Source: Pseudomonadota bacterium
GTDB lineage: Bacteria; Pseudomonadota; Alphaproteobacteria; Sphingomonadales; Sphingomonadaceae
DNA length: 64,000 bases
Direction of reading: 5' to 3'
NCBI GenBank assembly: GCA_021794525.1
Contig: JAJYQP010000093.1
Span: 1-64,000, forward strand
Position numbers and translations under genes: made by a program. This document shows, in pieces, positions 1-8,055 of the stretch. Numbering within the stretch: position 1 is the stretch's first letter; every line of letters begins with the position of its first letter. A model generated the notes under the pieces. It had not been told where the DNA came from. It was given only the letters and a program-made list of their open reading frames with translations, and ran no database searches.

Positions 1-25
1 CGACAGCGACAGGCGCAGGACGCTA

Positions 26-1246
26 ATGAACTACGATCACATCTTCGACCAGGCCATCGACCGTCTGCACGAGGAAGGGCGGTATCGCGTCTTCATCGAT
101 ATCCTGCGCAACAAGGGCGCCTTTCCAAACGCGCGCTGTTTTGCCGGTCACAATGGACCCAAGCCGGTCACCGTGTGGTGCTCGAACGACTACCTGGCGA
201 TGGGACAGCACCCCAAGGTCATCGCCGCGATGGAAGAGGCGCTCCACGATGTCGGTGCCGGATCGGGCGGCACCCGCAACATTGGCGGCAACACCCATTA
301 CCATGTCGAGCTCGAGGCCGAGCTTGCCGATCTTCACGGGAAGGACGCGGCGCTGCTGTTCACGAGCGGCTATGTCTCCAACGACGCGACGCTGTCCACG
401 CTCGCCAAGCTGCTGCCCGGCTGCGTGATCTTTTCCGACGAGCTGAACCATGCCAGCATGATCGCCGGCATCCGCAATTCGGGCTGCGAGAAGCGGGTCT
501 TCCGCCACAACGATCTCGCCCATCTCGAGGAACTGCTGGCGACCGAGGATCCGGCCTGCGCCAAGCTGATCGCCTTCGAGAGCGTCTATTCGATGGACGG
601 CGACGTCGCTCCGGTCCACGCGATCTGCGACCTGGCGCAAAAGTACAACGCTCTCACCTATATCGACGAGGTGCACGCGGTCGGCATGTATGGCGCGCGT
701 GGCGGAGGCATCTCGGAACGCGACGATGCGGCGCGGCGGATCGATATCATCGAAGGCACGCTGGGCAAGGCGTTCGGCGTGATGGGCGGCTATATCGCCG
801 CGGACCGGCGTATCGTGGACTGTATCCGCTCCTATGCGCCCGGCTTTATCTTCACGACCTCGCTCAGCCCGGTACTGGCGGCGGGCGTGCTGGCGGCGGT
901 GCGCCATCTGAAGGAATCGAGCGAGGAGCGCGATGCCCAGCAGGCCGCGGCGGCCCGGCTCAAGGCCATGCTGGCCGAGCGCGGCCTCCCCGTCATGGCG
1001 ACTGAAACCCACATCGTCCCCCTCATGGTCGGTGACCCCGTGCGGGCCAAGCGGATCAGCGACATCCTGCTTGCGGAATACGGCATGTACGTCCAGCCGA
1101 TCAATTTCCCGACCGTTCCCCGAGGTACCGAGCGGCTGCGCTTTACCCCGGGGCCGGCGCACAGCGAGGCGATGCTGGCGGAGCTCGCTGACGCGCTCGC
1201 AGAAATCTGGAGCAGGGCCGATCTTGACCAACGCCGCGCCGCCTAG
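26..1246 (+). CDS. hemA: 5-aminolevulinate synthase
   Basis: Condenses glycine with succinyl-CoA to 5-aminolevulinate, the first committed step of haem synthesis by the Shemin (C4) route of alphaproteobacteria; a cytosolic PLP homodimer. The 406-residue protein has the usual bacterial length. The Schiff-base lysine is K248 in GTLGKAFG (244-251), and the cofactor-binding DEVHAVG is at 214-220. The N-terminal [14 protein letters not shown] is typical of the family. The ATG follows an AGGACG-like ribosome site. It is monocistronic here: the next gene starts 194 bases later. The closely related 2-amino-3-ketobutyrate CoA ligase and 8-amino-7-oxononanoate synthase are less likely, given the N-terminus and the [10 protein letters not shown] segment. 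Confidence 0.95.
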   Translation: MNYDHIFDQAIDRLHEEGRYRVFIDILRNKGAFPNARCFAGHNGPKPVTVWCSNDYLAMGQHPKVIAAMEEALHDVGAGSGGTRNIGGNTHYHVELEAELADLHGKDAALLFTSGYVSNDATLSTLAKLLPGCVIFSDELNHASMIAGIRNSGCEKRVFRHNDLAHLEELLATEDPACAKLIAFESVYSMDGDVAPVHAICDLAQKYNALTYIDEVHAVGMYGARGGGISERDDAARRIDIIEGTLGKAFGVMGGYIAADRRIVDCIRSYAPGFIFTTSLSPVLAAGVLAAVRHLKESSEERDAQQAAAARLKAMLAERGLPVMATETHIVPLMVGDPVRAKRISDILLAEYGMYVQPINFPTVPRGTERLRFTPGPAHSEAMLAELADALAEIWSRADLDQRRAA

Positions 1247-1440
1247 CCGCGATTATGTTTCTTAATGGGACAGGTTTGATTTTCTAGGCGGTTAGACGAA
1301 GGTGCTCGTAAAGAACGGCTTCCAAATTCCCTTAATCCTGATATACGACTCGCAAGCGACCCCGGGCAGGTTGGGCCATCCGGGGGGAGTCGGTCGCCCT
1401 TGGCCTTTAACTCGTATGATTTACAGGAAGGGTTCTTCTT

Positions 1441-2100
1441 ATGTTTAGGGAAATTGGCTTTCTCGCCGCAACAGCCGTTGCGCTGACTGCCGTACCGGCA
1501 TCGGCTGCGGTTGTCTTCACCACCACGTGGGAAGCGGATCAGGTGCCTGGTGGTCCGACCCCCGGCAACTACATCATCTACAACAACCCACCGACCCCAA
1601 CGGTCGCCGGTTGGACCGTGGACACCCAGCTCGAACTGCAGAACAATGTTGCTGGTGCACCCGCAGCAAACGGCGGTGAGGTGTTCGCCGAGCTGGATGC
1701 CGACGCCAACAGCTCGATCTACCGAATCATTGCTCCGGGCACGTACACTCTCAGCTATCTCTACTCGCCGCGTCCGGGCGTTGCCTTCGACAGCAACAAC
1801 ATCAATGTAACCCTCGACGGCGCGAACATCTCGATGATTTCGGGTCTCGGCGGCGGGGCTACTGCCTGGTCGACGATCAACAGCCCGGTCTTCACCGTCA
1901 CCGGCGCTGGTGTGCTCCGCATCTCTGCTGGCGGCGTCAGCGACTCGCTCGGTGGCTACATCGACAACATCACGCTGACTGCTGTTCCCGAACCGGCGAC
2001 CTGGGCGCTGTTCATTCTCGGCTTTGGCGCGATCGGTGCCACGATGCGCCGTCGCACCGCGCAGATCAGTTCGGTCAAGGGGGCGCTTCGCTTCTCGTGA
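1441..2100 (+). CDS. PEPxxWA-CTERM sorting domain protein
   Basis: A secreted protein of 219 residues with an N-terminal signal peptide (about 1-23, ending PASA) and a C-terminal sorting tail. The tail is VPEPATWALFILGFGAIGA followed by MRRR: a PEP motif, a hydrophobic helix and a basic end. In known systems this tail is processed by an exosortase (XrtA type) and the proteins are often linked to exopolysaccharide or biofilm. The mature part is rich in Asn, Thr, Gly and Val with no catalytic signature, resembling a beta-sandwich surface protein. An AGGAAGGG ribosome site lies 8 bases before the ATG, and an intrinsic terminator follows at once. A second protein of the class lies downstream, and exosortase-A accessory genes lie at 45-48 kb. 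Confidence 0.9.
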   Translation: MFREIGFLAATAVALTAVPASAAVVFTTTWEADQVPGGPTPGNYIIYNNPPTPTVAGWTVDTQLELQNNVAGAPAANGGEVFAELDADANSSIYRIIAPGTYTLSYLYSPRPGVAFDSNNINVTLDGANISMISGLGGGATAWSTINSPVFTVTGAGVLRISAGGVSDSLGGYIDNITLTAVPEPATWALFILGFGAIGATMRRRTAQISSVKGALRFS

Positions 2101-2123
2101 TCGCAACCTCTGGTATTGAATGG

Positions 2124-2150
2124 AAAGGGGGCTTTCGGGCCCCCTTTTCT
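2124..2150 (+). terminator. intrinsic terminator of the first PEPxxWA gene
   Basis: A perfect 9-bp stem (2124-2132 with 2139-2147) with a 6-base loop is followed by a T-rich run. It starts 24 bases after the stop codon. Confidence 0.85.
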
Positions 2151-2516
2151 TTATGGGATTCATAAACGGGGAAGTGGGCCCTGCCGGCGGGCAGGCCGAT
2201 CTCACAGATATTGTAGCCGTCGCGGTGAGCGGGTCGATCAGAGGCCGGGACATCGCCCACTTGGTCTCGCACACCGAACGGCTTCCTCGCCTAAACCGCT
2301 CGTTTCCACCCGTTGGTCCCGAAATGGGATGGTTTCGCCGCACGGCAAAAAATTTCGGGAACCTACTGCTTTGCGAGACCTTCGTATGGTTGAGCAGCGG
2401 TTAAGAGGTGCCCACGGGTTTCCACGTGCCTTTTCCGCGGCTCGACCCGAGCATTCCCGGGTGGAGGGCAAGTCGGGTTCACACCCTCGGTCGCTTCCGA
2501 GGATATGGCAATAACA
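2151..2516. other. 366-base intergenic stretch, no gene seen
   Basis: No reading frame here has a ribosome site or recognisable product. An 8-bp inverted repeat (2318-2325 with 2352-2359, 26-base loop) lies in the middle. The promoter of the following PEPxxWA gene should be in this stretch, but no clear -35/-10 pair stands out. Confidence 0.4.
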
Positions 2517-2544
2517 TCAGGACTTTAACGTCCTGACGGAAGGG
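2517..2544 (+). promoter_or_regulatory. leader hairpin and ribosome site before the second PEPxxWA gene
   Basis: TCAGGAC (2517-2523) pairs perfectly with GTCCTGA (2530-2536) around a 6-base loop. The GGAAGGG ribosome site (2538-2544) begins one base after the stem. The hairpin could stabilise the mRNA or tune translation; that role is inferred. Confidence 0.45.
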
Positions 2545-2553
2545 TTGAAACAA

Positions 2554-3138
2554 ATGCGCAAATTGCTGCTCGCGGGGGCTATCGCCGCCGCCTCCATCGG
2601 CACGGCCGCCAGCGCGGCGGTCGTTGTTACCTATCCAAACGGACAGACGGTGACCCTGACCACCAATGACGGGGTCACCTATTCGGGCCAGTTCCGTGCC
2701 GCTGTCGACGGGTTTGTCCCGAGCGGCGATCCGAGCTTCTCCGCGACCTTCAATTTCAACGTTCCCGCCTCGGGAAGAGTTTCGATCGCGGCGATCAGCA
2801 TCGCCACAAGCGCTGCCTCGAACATCGATTTCACCTCGAGCTTCCTCGACGGCACCACCCCGTTCACCATCTCGAACGGTGCTGTTGACACCGCCGTTGT
2901 CTCATCGATCCTCCTGTCGCCCGGCGCTCACAGCTTCACCCTCTCGGGTCTCCTGAACACGCCTTCGGGCATTGGTAACGCGGGCTTTGGTGGCGACATC
3001 AGCTTCACCCTAGGCCAGGGCGTTCCCGAGCCGACGTCCTGGGCGCTTTTCATCCTCGGCTTCGGCATGATCGGCGGCACGATGCGTCGCCATACCGCAC
3101 GCGCACGCTCGGTCCGGGCCCAGCTCACGCTGGCCTAA
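2554..3138 (+). CDS. PEPxxWA-CTERM sorting domain protein
   Basis: A secreted surface protein of 194 residues. A signal peptide (MRKLLLAGAIAAASIGTAAS) precedes a Thr/Ser/Gly-rich beta-type body, and the C-terminal tail is VPEPTSWALFILGFGMIGG then MRRH and more basic residues. The tail is the alphaproteobacterial exosortase recognition type. An in-frame TTG at 2545 would add MKQ, but it lies directly against the GGAAGGG ribosome site. The ATG at 2554, 9 bases after that site, is the better start. It carries its own terminator. It shares the tail but little body sequence with the gene at 1441, so the two look like members of one sorting class rather than a recent duplication. Confidence 0.9.
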   Translation: MRKLLLAGAIAAASIGTAASAAVVVTYPNGQTVTLTTNDGVTYSGQFRAAVDGFVPSGDPSFSATFNFNVPASGRVSIAAISIATSAASNIDFTSSFLDGTTPFTISNGAVDTAVVSSILLSPGAHSFTLSGLLNTPSGIGNAGFGGDISFTLGQGVPEPTSWALFILGFGMIGGTMRRHTARARSVRAQLTLA

Positions 3139-3170
3139 CCGCTATACCTCTCGAGGCTGGAACAAGAATA

Positions 3171-3197
3171 GGGCGGCCTTTGCGGGCCGCCCTTTTT
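3171..3197 (+). terminator. intrinsic terminator of the second PEPxxWA gene
   Basis: GGGCGGCC (3171-3178) pairs with GGCCGCCC (3185-3192), loop of 6, followed by five T. It separates this gene from the convergent ornithine decarboxylase. Confidence 0.88.
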
Positions 3198-3240
3198 GTT
3201 GGAAAAGAAGCCGCGACCAGCGGCCCGGCTGACGTAAGCT

Positions 3241-4443
3241 TCAGCGCAGGCTGACGACGTTGTCGCGGCGCTCCCGCAGCAGGGTGCCATCATACAGGCT
3301 GGCCATCGGCGCATCCTCCACGATCACGCGCGGGCTGGCACCGAAGCCATTGAATTCGGTCTTCATCGCCGCGCCATAGGCGCCGATCATGCCGATCTCG
3401 ATATAGTCCCCCGCCTGGATATCCTCCGGCAGTTCGAACGGGCCTTCCATGAAGTCGGCATCGTCGCAGGTCGGGCCATAGAAGGCGAAGCCCTCCACCG
3501 GCTTGATGAGATCGTCCTCCAGCGCGCGCACGGGGAACTTCCACCCGACATGGGCGGCATCGAACAGCGCACCATAGGCGCCGTCGTTGATATAGAGTTC
3601 CTCGCCCCGGCGCTTTTCGACACGCACGATCAGCGAGGAATATTCCGCGCTCAGCGCCCGGCCCGGCTCGCACCACAGCTCGGCATTGTAGGCGATCGGC
3701 AGCGCTTCGAACTGTCGATGGATGATCGCGAAATAGTCCTCAAGCGGCGGCGGTTCCATGCCGGGATAGACGCTGGGGAATCCGCCGCCCACGTCGATCA
3801 TGTCGATAACGACCGAAGCGGCGGCGATGGCCGCGCGGGTGCGCTCCAGCGCCTGGACATAGGCAAACGGCGTCATCGCCTGGCTGCCGACATGGAAGCA
3901 AACGCCGAGCCAGTCCGCGAACTGGCGGCAATGCTGGAGCAGGTCGGGCGCCTCGGTCAGGTCGCAGCCGAACTTGCTGGCGAGCGAAAGCTCCGAATAT
4001 TCCGACGAGACGCGCAGCCGCACACAAAGGCGCAGGTCGCCCGCCGGCTCGCCGTCCGCGCCACGGGTGGCCTCGACGATCTTCTCCAGCTCCTCGACCG
4101 AATCGAGGCTGAAGGTACGCACCCCGTGCTGGAAATAGGCCTCGCGGATGGCACCGCGCGCCTTCACCGGGTGCATGAAGCACAGCACCGCATCCGGCAG
4201 CAGGCCGTGCACCAGCCGCACCTCGGCAATCGAGGCCACGTCATAGTGCGTGATGCCGTTCGCCCACAGGATCTGGATCAGGTCGGGCGAGGGATTTGCC
4301 TTCACCGCATAGAGCGAGCGCCCCGGAAACTTCTCCACGAAGAAGCGGGCGGCGCGCGCAGCGGCGTGCGGGCGGTTGAGGATGACGGGCTCGTCAGGCG
4401 CGAGAGCGCGAACTACAGACCGTGCGTCGGGATACTGCTGCAA
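3241..4443 (-). CDS. ornithine decarboxylase, PLP fold III
   Basis: Decarboxylates ornithine to putrescine (possibly lysine to cadaverine as well), the diamine entry to polyamine synthesis. About 400 residues. YAVKAN carries the PLP lysine (about K48), a GGGF segment precedes the C-terminal barrel half, and GPTCDD (Cys near 326) is the active-site loop typical of the short eukaryotic-like enzymes. The reading frame opens at 4488 with TTG, but I prefer the TTG at 4443, giving MQQYPDARSVVRAL. It has an AGGGGG ribosome site 9 bases upstream and matches the usual start. It has its own promoter and leader, behind a terminator that separates it from the carboxyspermidine decarboxylase. A diaminopimelate decarboxylase is unlikely because of the GPTCDD loop. 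Confidence 0.92.
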   Translation of the reverse strand: MQQYPDARSVVRALAPDEPVILNRPHAAARAARFFVEKFPGRSLYAVKANPSPDLIQILWANGITHYDVASIAEVRLVHGLLPDAVLCFMHPVKARGAIREAYFQHGVRTFSLDSVEELEKIVEATRGADGEPAGDLRLCVRLRVSSEYSELSLASKFGCDLTEAPDLLQHCRQFADWLGVCFHVGSQAMTPFAYVQALERTRAAIAAASVVIDMIDVGGGFPSVYPGMEPPPLEDYFAIIHRQFEALPIAYNAELWCEPGRALSAEYSSLIVRVEKRRGEELYINDGAYGALFDAAHVGWKFPVRALEDDLIKPVEGFAFYGPTCDDADFMEGPFELPEDIQAGDYIEIGMIGAYGAAMKTEFNGFGASPRVIVEDAPMASLYDGTLLRERRDNVVSLR

Positions 4444-4561
4444 CTCAAGGGACCCCCTAAACAGCCCTCGCGGGCCATGAAACGACAAGCTGCCTTGCGG
4501 TTAGGAAGTCCCCTTGGGGCAGCGGGAGCGCGGCCTATATAGATTCGCGGATTAATCGCAA
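4444..4561 (-). promoter_or_regulatory. promoter and structured leader of ornithine decarboxylase
   Basis: On the minus strand, TTGCGA (4561-4556) and TATAGG (4539-4534), 16 bases apart, form a plausible sigma-70 promoter. The roughly 85-base leader can fold a GCCC-GCGA-GGGC hairpin with a GNRA loop (4475-4464). AAGGGGAC (about 4515-4508) can pair, with one bulge, with GTCCCTT (4453-4447) next to the AGGGGG ribosome site. Alphaproteobacterial ornithine decarboxylase genes are known to carry a conserved RNA leader (the speF motif). Whether this leader belongs to that class is inference. Confidence 0.5.
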
Positions 4562-4575
4562 GTGAAACTTGGGCT

Positions 4576-4595
4576 AAAAAGCGCGGTTTTCCGCG
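4576..4595 (-). terminator. intrinsic terminator of the carboxyspermidine decarboxylase gene
   Basis: On the minus strand CGCGG-AAAA-CCGCG (4595-4582) is followed by C and five T (4580-4576). It lies about 20 bases after the stop codon and divides the polyamine locus into two transcripts. Confidence 0.75.
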
Positions 4596-4616
4596 GGGCG
4601 CGGAGGGTCCGGGCGA

Positions 4617-5795
4617 TCAGCTCAGCCGGTCGCGAAAATCCTCGTACTCGAAGCTCTTCACCTGCTCGAGCGCATCGGTTTCGCTGTCCCACAGCCAGAT
4701 CGAGGGCAGCGGCACGCCGTTGAAGGTGTTGGTCTTGACCATCGAGTAATGCGCCTGGTCGAGGAAGGCGAACCGCGCGCCCGGCTCGCAAGGGACGGGC
4801 AGGCGATAATCCCCGATCACGTCCCCCGCGAGACAGGACGGACCGCCGAGGCGGACCGCATCGCCCTGCCCTGCCTCCGCCTCGCCCAGCATGGCGGGGC
4901 GATAGGGCGCCTCGATCACGTCGGGCATATGACAAGTGGCGGAGACGTCGGTCACGGCCACCGGCAGCCCGTTCCAGCCGGTGTCGAGCACCGTTCCGAC
5001 TAGGATACCCGCGTCGAGCGCCACGGCCTCCCCCGGTTCGAGGTAGATCTCGGCGCCCGTGTCTTCCTTCGCATCGCGCAGGAATTCGACCAGCTCCTCG
5101 CGCTGGTAGTCCGCGCGGGTAATATGGTGCCCGCCGCCCATGTTGATCCACTTGAGGTCGCCAAAATAGGGCTCGATGGCATCGAACACGCGGTCCCAGG
5201 TCTGCTGGAGCGGTTCGAGGTCCTGCTCGCACAGATTGTGGAAATGGATGCCGTCGACCTGCGCCATGATCTCGGGGCTGAGCTGGTCGATGGGAAAGCC
5301 GAGCCGGCTGCCGGAGCTGGAGGGATCGTAACGCGCCACCTCGCCCGTGGGCACCTGCGGGTTGATGCGAAGGCCGACGTCGAAGCTGTGGCCCGACCCG
5401 CGGGCGATCTCCAGCAGCGGGGCGTAGCGTTCGAGCTGTCCGGGCGAATTGAAGATGACGTGGTCGGACAGGCGGCAGACCTCGGCCAGCTCGTCGGGCT
5501 TGTAGGCGGCGCAATAGGTCGCGATCTCGCCGTCGTAATATTCCGAGGCGAGGCGCGCTTCCCACAGGCCGCTGGTGCACACCCCGTCGAGATATTCGCC
5601 GATGATCGGGGCGACGCTCCACATCGAAAACGCCTTGAGCGCCGCCAGCACCTTGATGTCGGCGGCGTCGCGAATGTCGGCCAGCACCTGCAGATTGGCG
5701 CGCAGCTTCGCCGCGTCGACCACGAAGGCGGGGCTGTCCACCCGTCCCAGATCGAAGCGCGCGAAGGCGCCGGGATCGCCGGCTCTCGTTTCCAT
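4617..5795 (-). CDS. nspC: carboxy(nor)spermidine decarboxylase
   Basis: Decarboxylates carboxyspermidine to spermidine, the last step of the alternative polyamine pathway that uses aspartate semialdehyde rather than decarboxy-SAM. 392 residues of the alanine-racemase/ODC fold: PLP lysine K54 in LAALKAFSMW, GGGHHIT in the barrel, and GPSCLAGD (Cys321) as the active-site loop. The ATG at 5795 has a GAGGAAA ribosome site that contains the stop of the upstream NHL gene, so the two are probably translationally coupled. With ornithine decarboxylase on one side and the carboxyspermidine dehydrogenase two genes upstream, the likely substrate is carboxyspermidine, not carboxynorspermidine. Diaminopimelate decarboxylase is the nearest alternative and fits less well. 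Confidence 0.92.
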   Translation of the reverse strand: METRAGDPGAFARFDLGRVDSPAFVVDAAKLRANLQVLADIRDAADIKVLAALKAFSMWSVAPIIGEYLDGVCTSGLWEARLASEYYDGEIATYCAAYKPDELAEVCRLSDHVIFNSPGQLERYAPLLEIARGSGHSFDVGLRINPQVPTGEVARYDPSSSGSRLGFPIDQLSPEIMAQVDGIHFHNLCEQDLEPLQQTWDRVFDAIEPYFGDLKWINMGGGHHITRADYQREELVEFLRDAKEDTGAEIYLEPGEAVALDAGILVGTVLDTGWNGLPVAVTDVSATCHMPDVIEAPYRPAMLGEAEAGQGDAVRLGGPSCLAGDVIGDYRLPVPCEPGARFAFLDQAHYSMVKTNTFNGVPLPSIWLWDSETDALEQVKSFEYEDFRDRLS

Positions 5796-5799
5796 GAGT

Positions 5800-6777
5800 C
5801 TATTTCCTCGGGGCCAGATCGAACTTCGCGACGCGATTGCCATAGACATCGGCGGCATAGGCCATGCCATCCGGCCCTACCGCGAGATCGTGGCCGAGGC
5901 TGGTCCCGTCCCCCGGTAACGCGATGTCGAGGCTGCGCTCGATAGTGCCGTCGGGCCGCCAGATACGGACGAGCGCGCCGCTACGATCGGCATTGTCACG
6001 GCCTTCGATTGAAACGACGCGGCCATCGGTCAGCGCCTTTACGCTGTAGGGATGACCGCGCAGCCCGTCCGGTTTCCAGTTTATGGGATTGCCGCCCGCG
6101 AGGTCGGTCACCTGGATGCGCCCGTGCTCGCGGTCGGCCACGTAGGCGTGCTCGCCTCGGATGGCGATGCCGTGGGGTATCTCCAGACCGGCGTTGCCCC
6201 CGCCCTGCTCGCCCCACTTGCGCAGGAACCGCCCCGCGCGGTCGAACACGGCGACCCGGTGGTTGAGATAGCCGTCCGAGACAAACACCTCGCCGCCCGA
6301 GAAAGCGATGTCGGTCGGGCGCCCAAAATGCCCGGAATCGTCGCCGGTTACTCCGCGCTGGCCCAGCACCAGCTCCTGCCTGCCTTCGGGGGAGAAGCGG
6401 AAGACCTGCTCGCGCCCGACATCGGTGATCCAGACTTTCCCCTCGGGGTCGATCGACAGGCCATGCGGCATGATGAACTGGTCGGCGCCCCATTGCGCGA
6501 GCAGGCGGCCGCTGGCCCCGTCGAAGACGAAGACGGTCGGTTCGGGTATCGGCTCTTTCGGGAACGGCTCGTTCCATTCCCGGCCCGCGCGGTGGAGAAC
6601 GTAGACACGTCCCTGCGCGTCGACATCGACGGCGCTGACCTGCCCGAATTTCGCACTCGCCGGGATCGTCGGCCAACCCTCGACGACAGGCGCGCGCGGC
6701 GCCTCTTCGCGCGCGGGCGGCGCTATGCTGCAAGCGGCGAGGAACGCGAGGACAGAGAGGACGGCGGAGCGGCGCAC
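5800..6777 (-). CDS. NHL-repeat lipoprotein, peptidyl-amidating-lyase-like
   Basis: 325 residues: a lipoprotein signal peptide with lipobox LAAC (Cys16), then a six-bladed NHL beta-propeller. The blades MPHGLSIDPEGKVWITDVG and FVSDGYLNHRVAVFD resemble the lyase domain (PAL) of peptidylglycine alpha-amidating enzymes. The protein should be anchored outside the cytoplasm. The start is a GTG two bases after the stop of the carboxyspermidine dehydrogenase, and its own stop overlaps the ribosome site of the decarboxylase, so it is the middle gene of a tight operon. What a secreted propeller does between two cytosolic polyamine enzymes is unknown. A generic NHL carbohydrate- or protein-binding propeller is the alternative. 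Confidence 0.82.
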   Translation of the reverse strand: MRRSAVLSVLAFLAACSIAPPAREEAPRAPVVEGWPTIPASAKFGQVSAVDVDAQGRVYVLHRAGREWNEPFPKEPIPEPTVFVFDGASGRLLAQWGADQFIMPHGLSIDPEGKVWITDVGREQVFRFSPEGRQELVLGQRGVTGDDSGHFGRPTDIAFSGGEVFVSDGYLNHRVAVFDRAGRFLRKWGEQGGGNAGLEIPHGIAIRGEHAYVADREHGRIQVTDLAGGNPINWKPDGLRGHPYSVKALTDGRVVSIEGRDNADRSGALVRIWRPDGTIERSLDIALPGDGTSLGHDLAVGPDGMAYAADVYGNRVAKFDLAPRK

Positions 6778-6779
6778 TC

Positions 6780-7991
6780 TCAGAACGCGACCGGCCCCGA
6801 AAGCTCCTCGACCGTCCACGGCAGGCCGTCCGAATTGAGCATCGCCATGAACGGATCGGGGTCCATCTCCTCCATGTTGAACACGCCTTCGCCCGACCAC
6901 TTGCCGGTCATCATCATCGCTGCCCCGATCATCGCGGGGACGCCGGTGGTGTAGCTCACCGCCTGGTTGCCGGTTTCCTCGAAGGCGGCCTCGTGCGAGC
7001 AGATGTTCTTGATGTAGAACGTCTTCTCGCCGCTGCCATCCAGCGCTTCGCCGGTCGCAATCACGCCGATGTTGGTGTTGCCCTTGGTCGTCTCGCCCAA
7101 GGTCTCGGGCCTGGGCAGCACGGCGGCGAGGAACTGGAGCGGGATGATGTCCTTGCCCTGGTACTTGATCGGCTCGATCGCGGTCATGCCCACGTTCTTG
7201 AGCACGGTCAGATGGGTGATGTAGGCATCGCCGAACGTCATCCAGAAGCGCGCGCGCTCCAGCTCGGGCACGAACCTGGCGAGGCTCTCCAGCTCCTCGT
7301 GGTACATGAGATACATGTTCTTGGGGCCGACGGCTTCGAAGTCGAAATTCACCTTCGTGCTCATCGCGGGTGTTTCGACCCACTCGCCGTGTTCCCAGTG
7401 GCGGGCGGGCGCGGTGACTTCGCGGATGTTGATCTCTGGGTTGAAGTTGGTGGCGAAATGCTGGCCGTGATCGCCGCCGTTGCAGTCCAGGATGTCGAGC
7501 TGGCGGATCGTCTTCAGCTTGTGCTTCTTGAGCCACATCGTGAAGACGCTCGTCACGCCCGGATCGAAGCCGGAGCCGAGCAGCGCCATCAGGCCTGCGC
7601 TCTTGAATCGGTCGTGATAGGCCCACTGCCACTTGTATTCGAACTTGGCCTCGTCCTTCGGTTCGTAATTCGCGGTGTCGAGATAGCTCACCCCCGCTTC
7701 CAGGCAGGCGTCCATGATCGGCAGATCCTGGTAGGGGAGCGCGAGATTGACGACGAGGCTGGGCTGCACCTTGCGGATGAGGCCCACCATCGCGGGCACC
7801 TCCTCCGCGTCTATCTCATAGGTCGCGACATCGCGGCCTGTGCGCTGCTTCACGCTCGCCGCGATCGCGTCGCATTTCGACTTGGTCCGGCTGGCGAGGT
7901 GGATGTCGGAGAATATCCCGGCGTTCATCGCCATCTTGTGAACGCAGACCGAGCTGACCCCGCCCGCACCGATTACCAGGACTGTCGACAT
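6780..7991 (-). CDS. lys1-like: carboxy(nor)spermidine synthase (dehydrogenase), saccharopine-dehydrogenase family
   Basis: Reductively condenses aspartate semialdehyde with putrescine (or diaminopropane) to carboxyspermidine, using NADPH. 403 residues. The Rossmann motif GAGGVSS lies at 8-14, and a long C-terminal substrate domain includes the segment DILDCNGGDHGQHFATNFNP, typical of this branch of the saccharopine dehydrogenase family. The ATG at 7991 has a GGAGA ribosome site 5 bases upstream. It is the first gene of the minus-strand operon with the NHL lipoprotein and the decarboxylase, divergent from threonine dehydratase across 64 bases. Lysine-pathway saccharopine dehydrogenase is the alternative, but the neighbouring decarboxylase argues for polyamine synthesis. 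Confidence 0.9.
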   Translation of the reverse strand: MSTVLVIGAGGVSSVCVHKMAMNAGIFSDIHLASRTKSKCDAIAASVKQRTGRDVATYEIDAEEVPAMVGLIRKVQPSLVVNLALPYQDLPIMDACLEAGVSYLDTANYEPKDEAKFEYKWQWAYHDRFKSAGLMALLGSGFDPGVTSVFTMWLKKHKLKTIRQLDILDCNGGDHGQHFATNFNPEINIREVTAPARHWEHGEWVETPAMSTKVNFDFEAVGPKNMYLMYHEELESLARFVPELERARFWMTFGDAYITHLTVLKNVGMTAIEPIKYQGKDIIPLQFLAAVLPRPETLGETTKGNTNIGVIATGEALDGSGEKTFYIKNICSHEAAFEETGNQAVSYTTGVPAMIGAAMMMTGKWSGEGVFNMEEMDPDPFMAMLNSDGLPWTVEELSGPVAF

Positions 7992-8055
7992 GATTTCTCC
8001 GAAGATTTCGCAACCGCCTGTTGGCACTGAATGCGGAACGCCCTAGTCCGGCAGA

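Noticed and set aside
1247-1440. Terminator or regulatory RNA between hemA and the first PEPxxWA gene
   Set aside because: Only scattered GC-rich short repeats; no stable hairpin with a T run.
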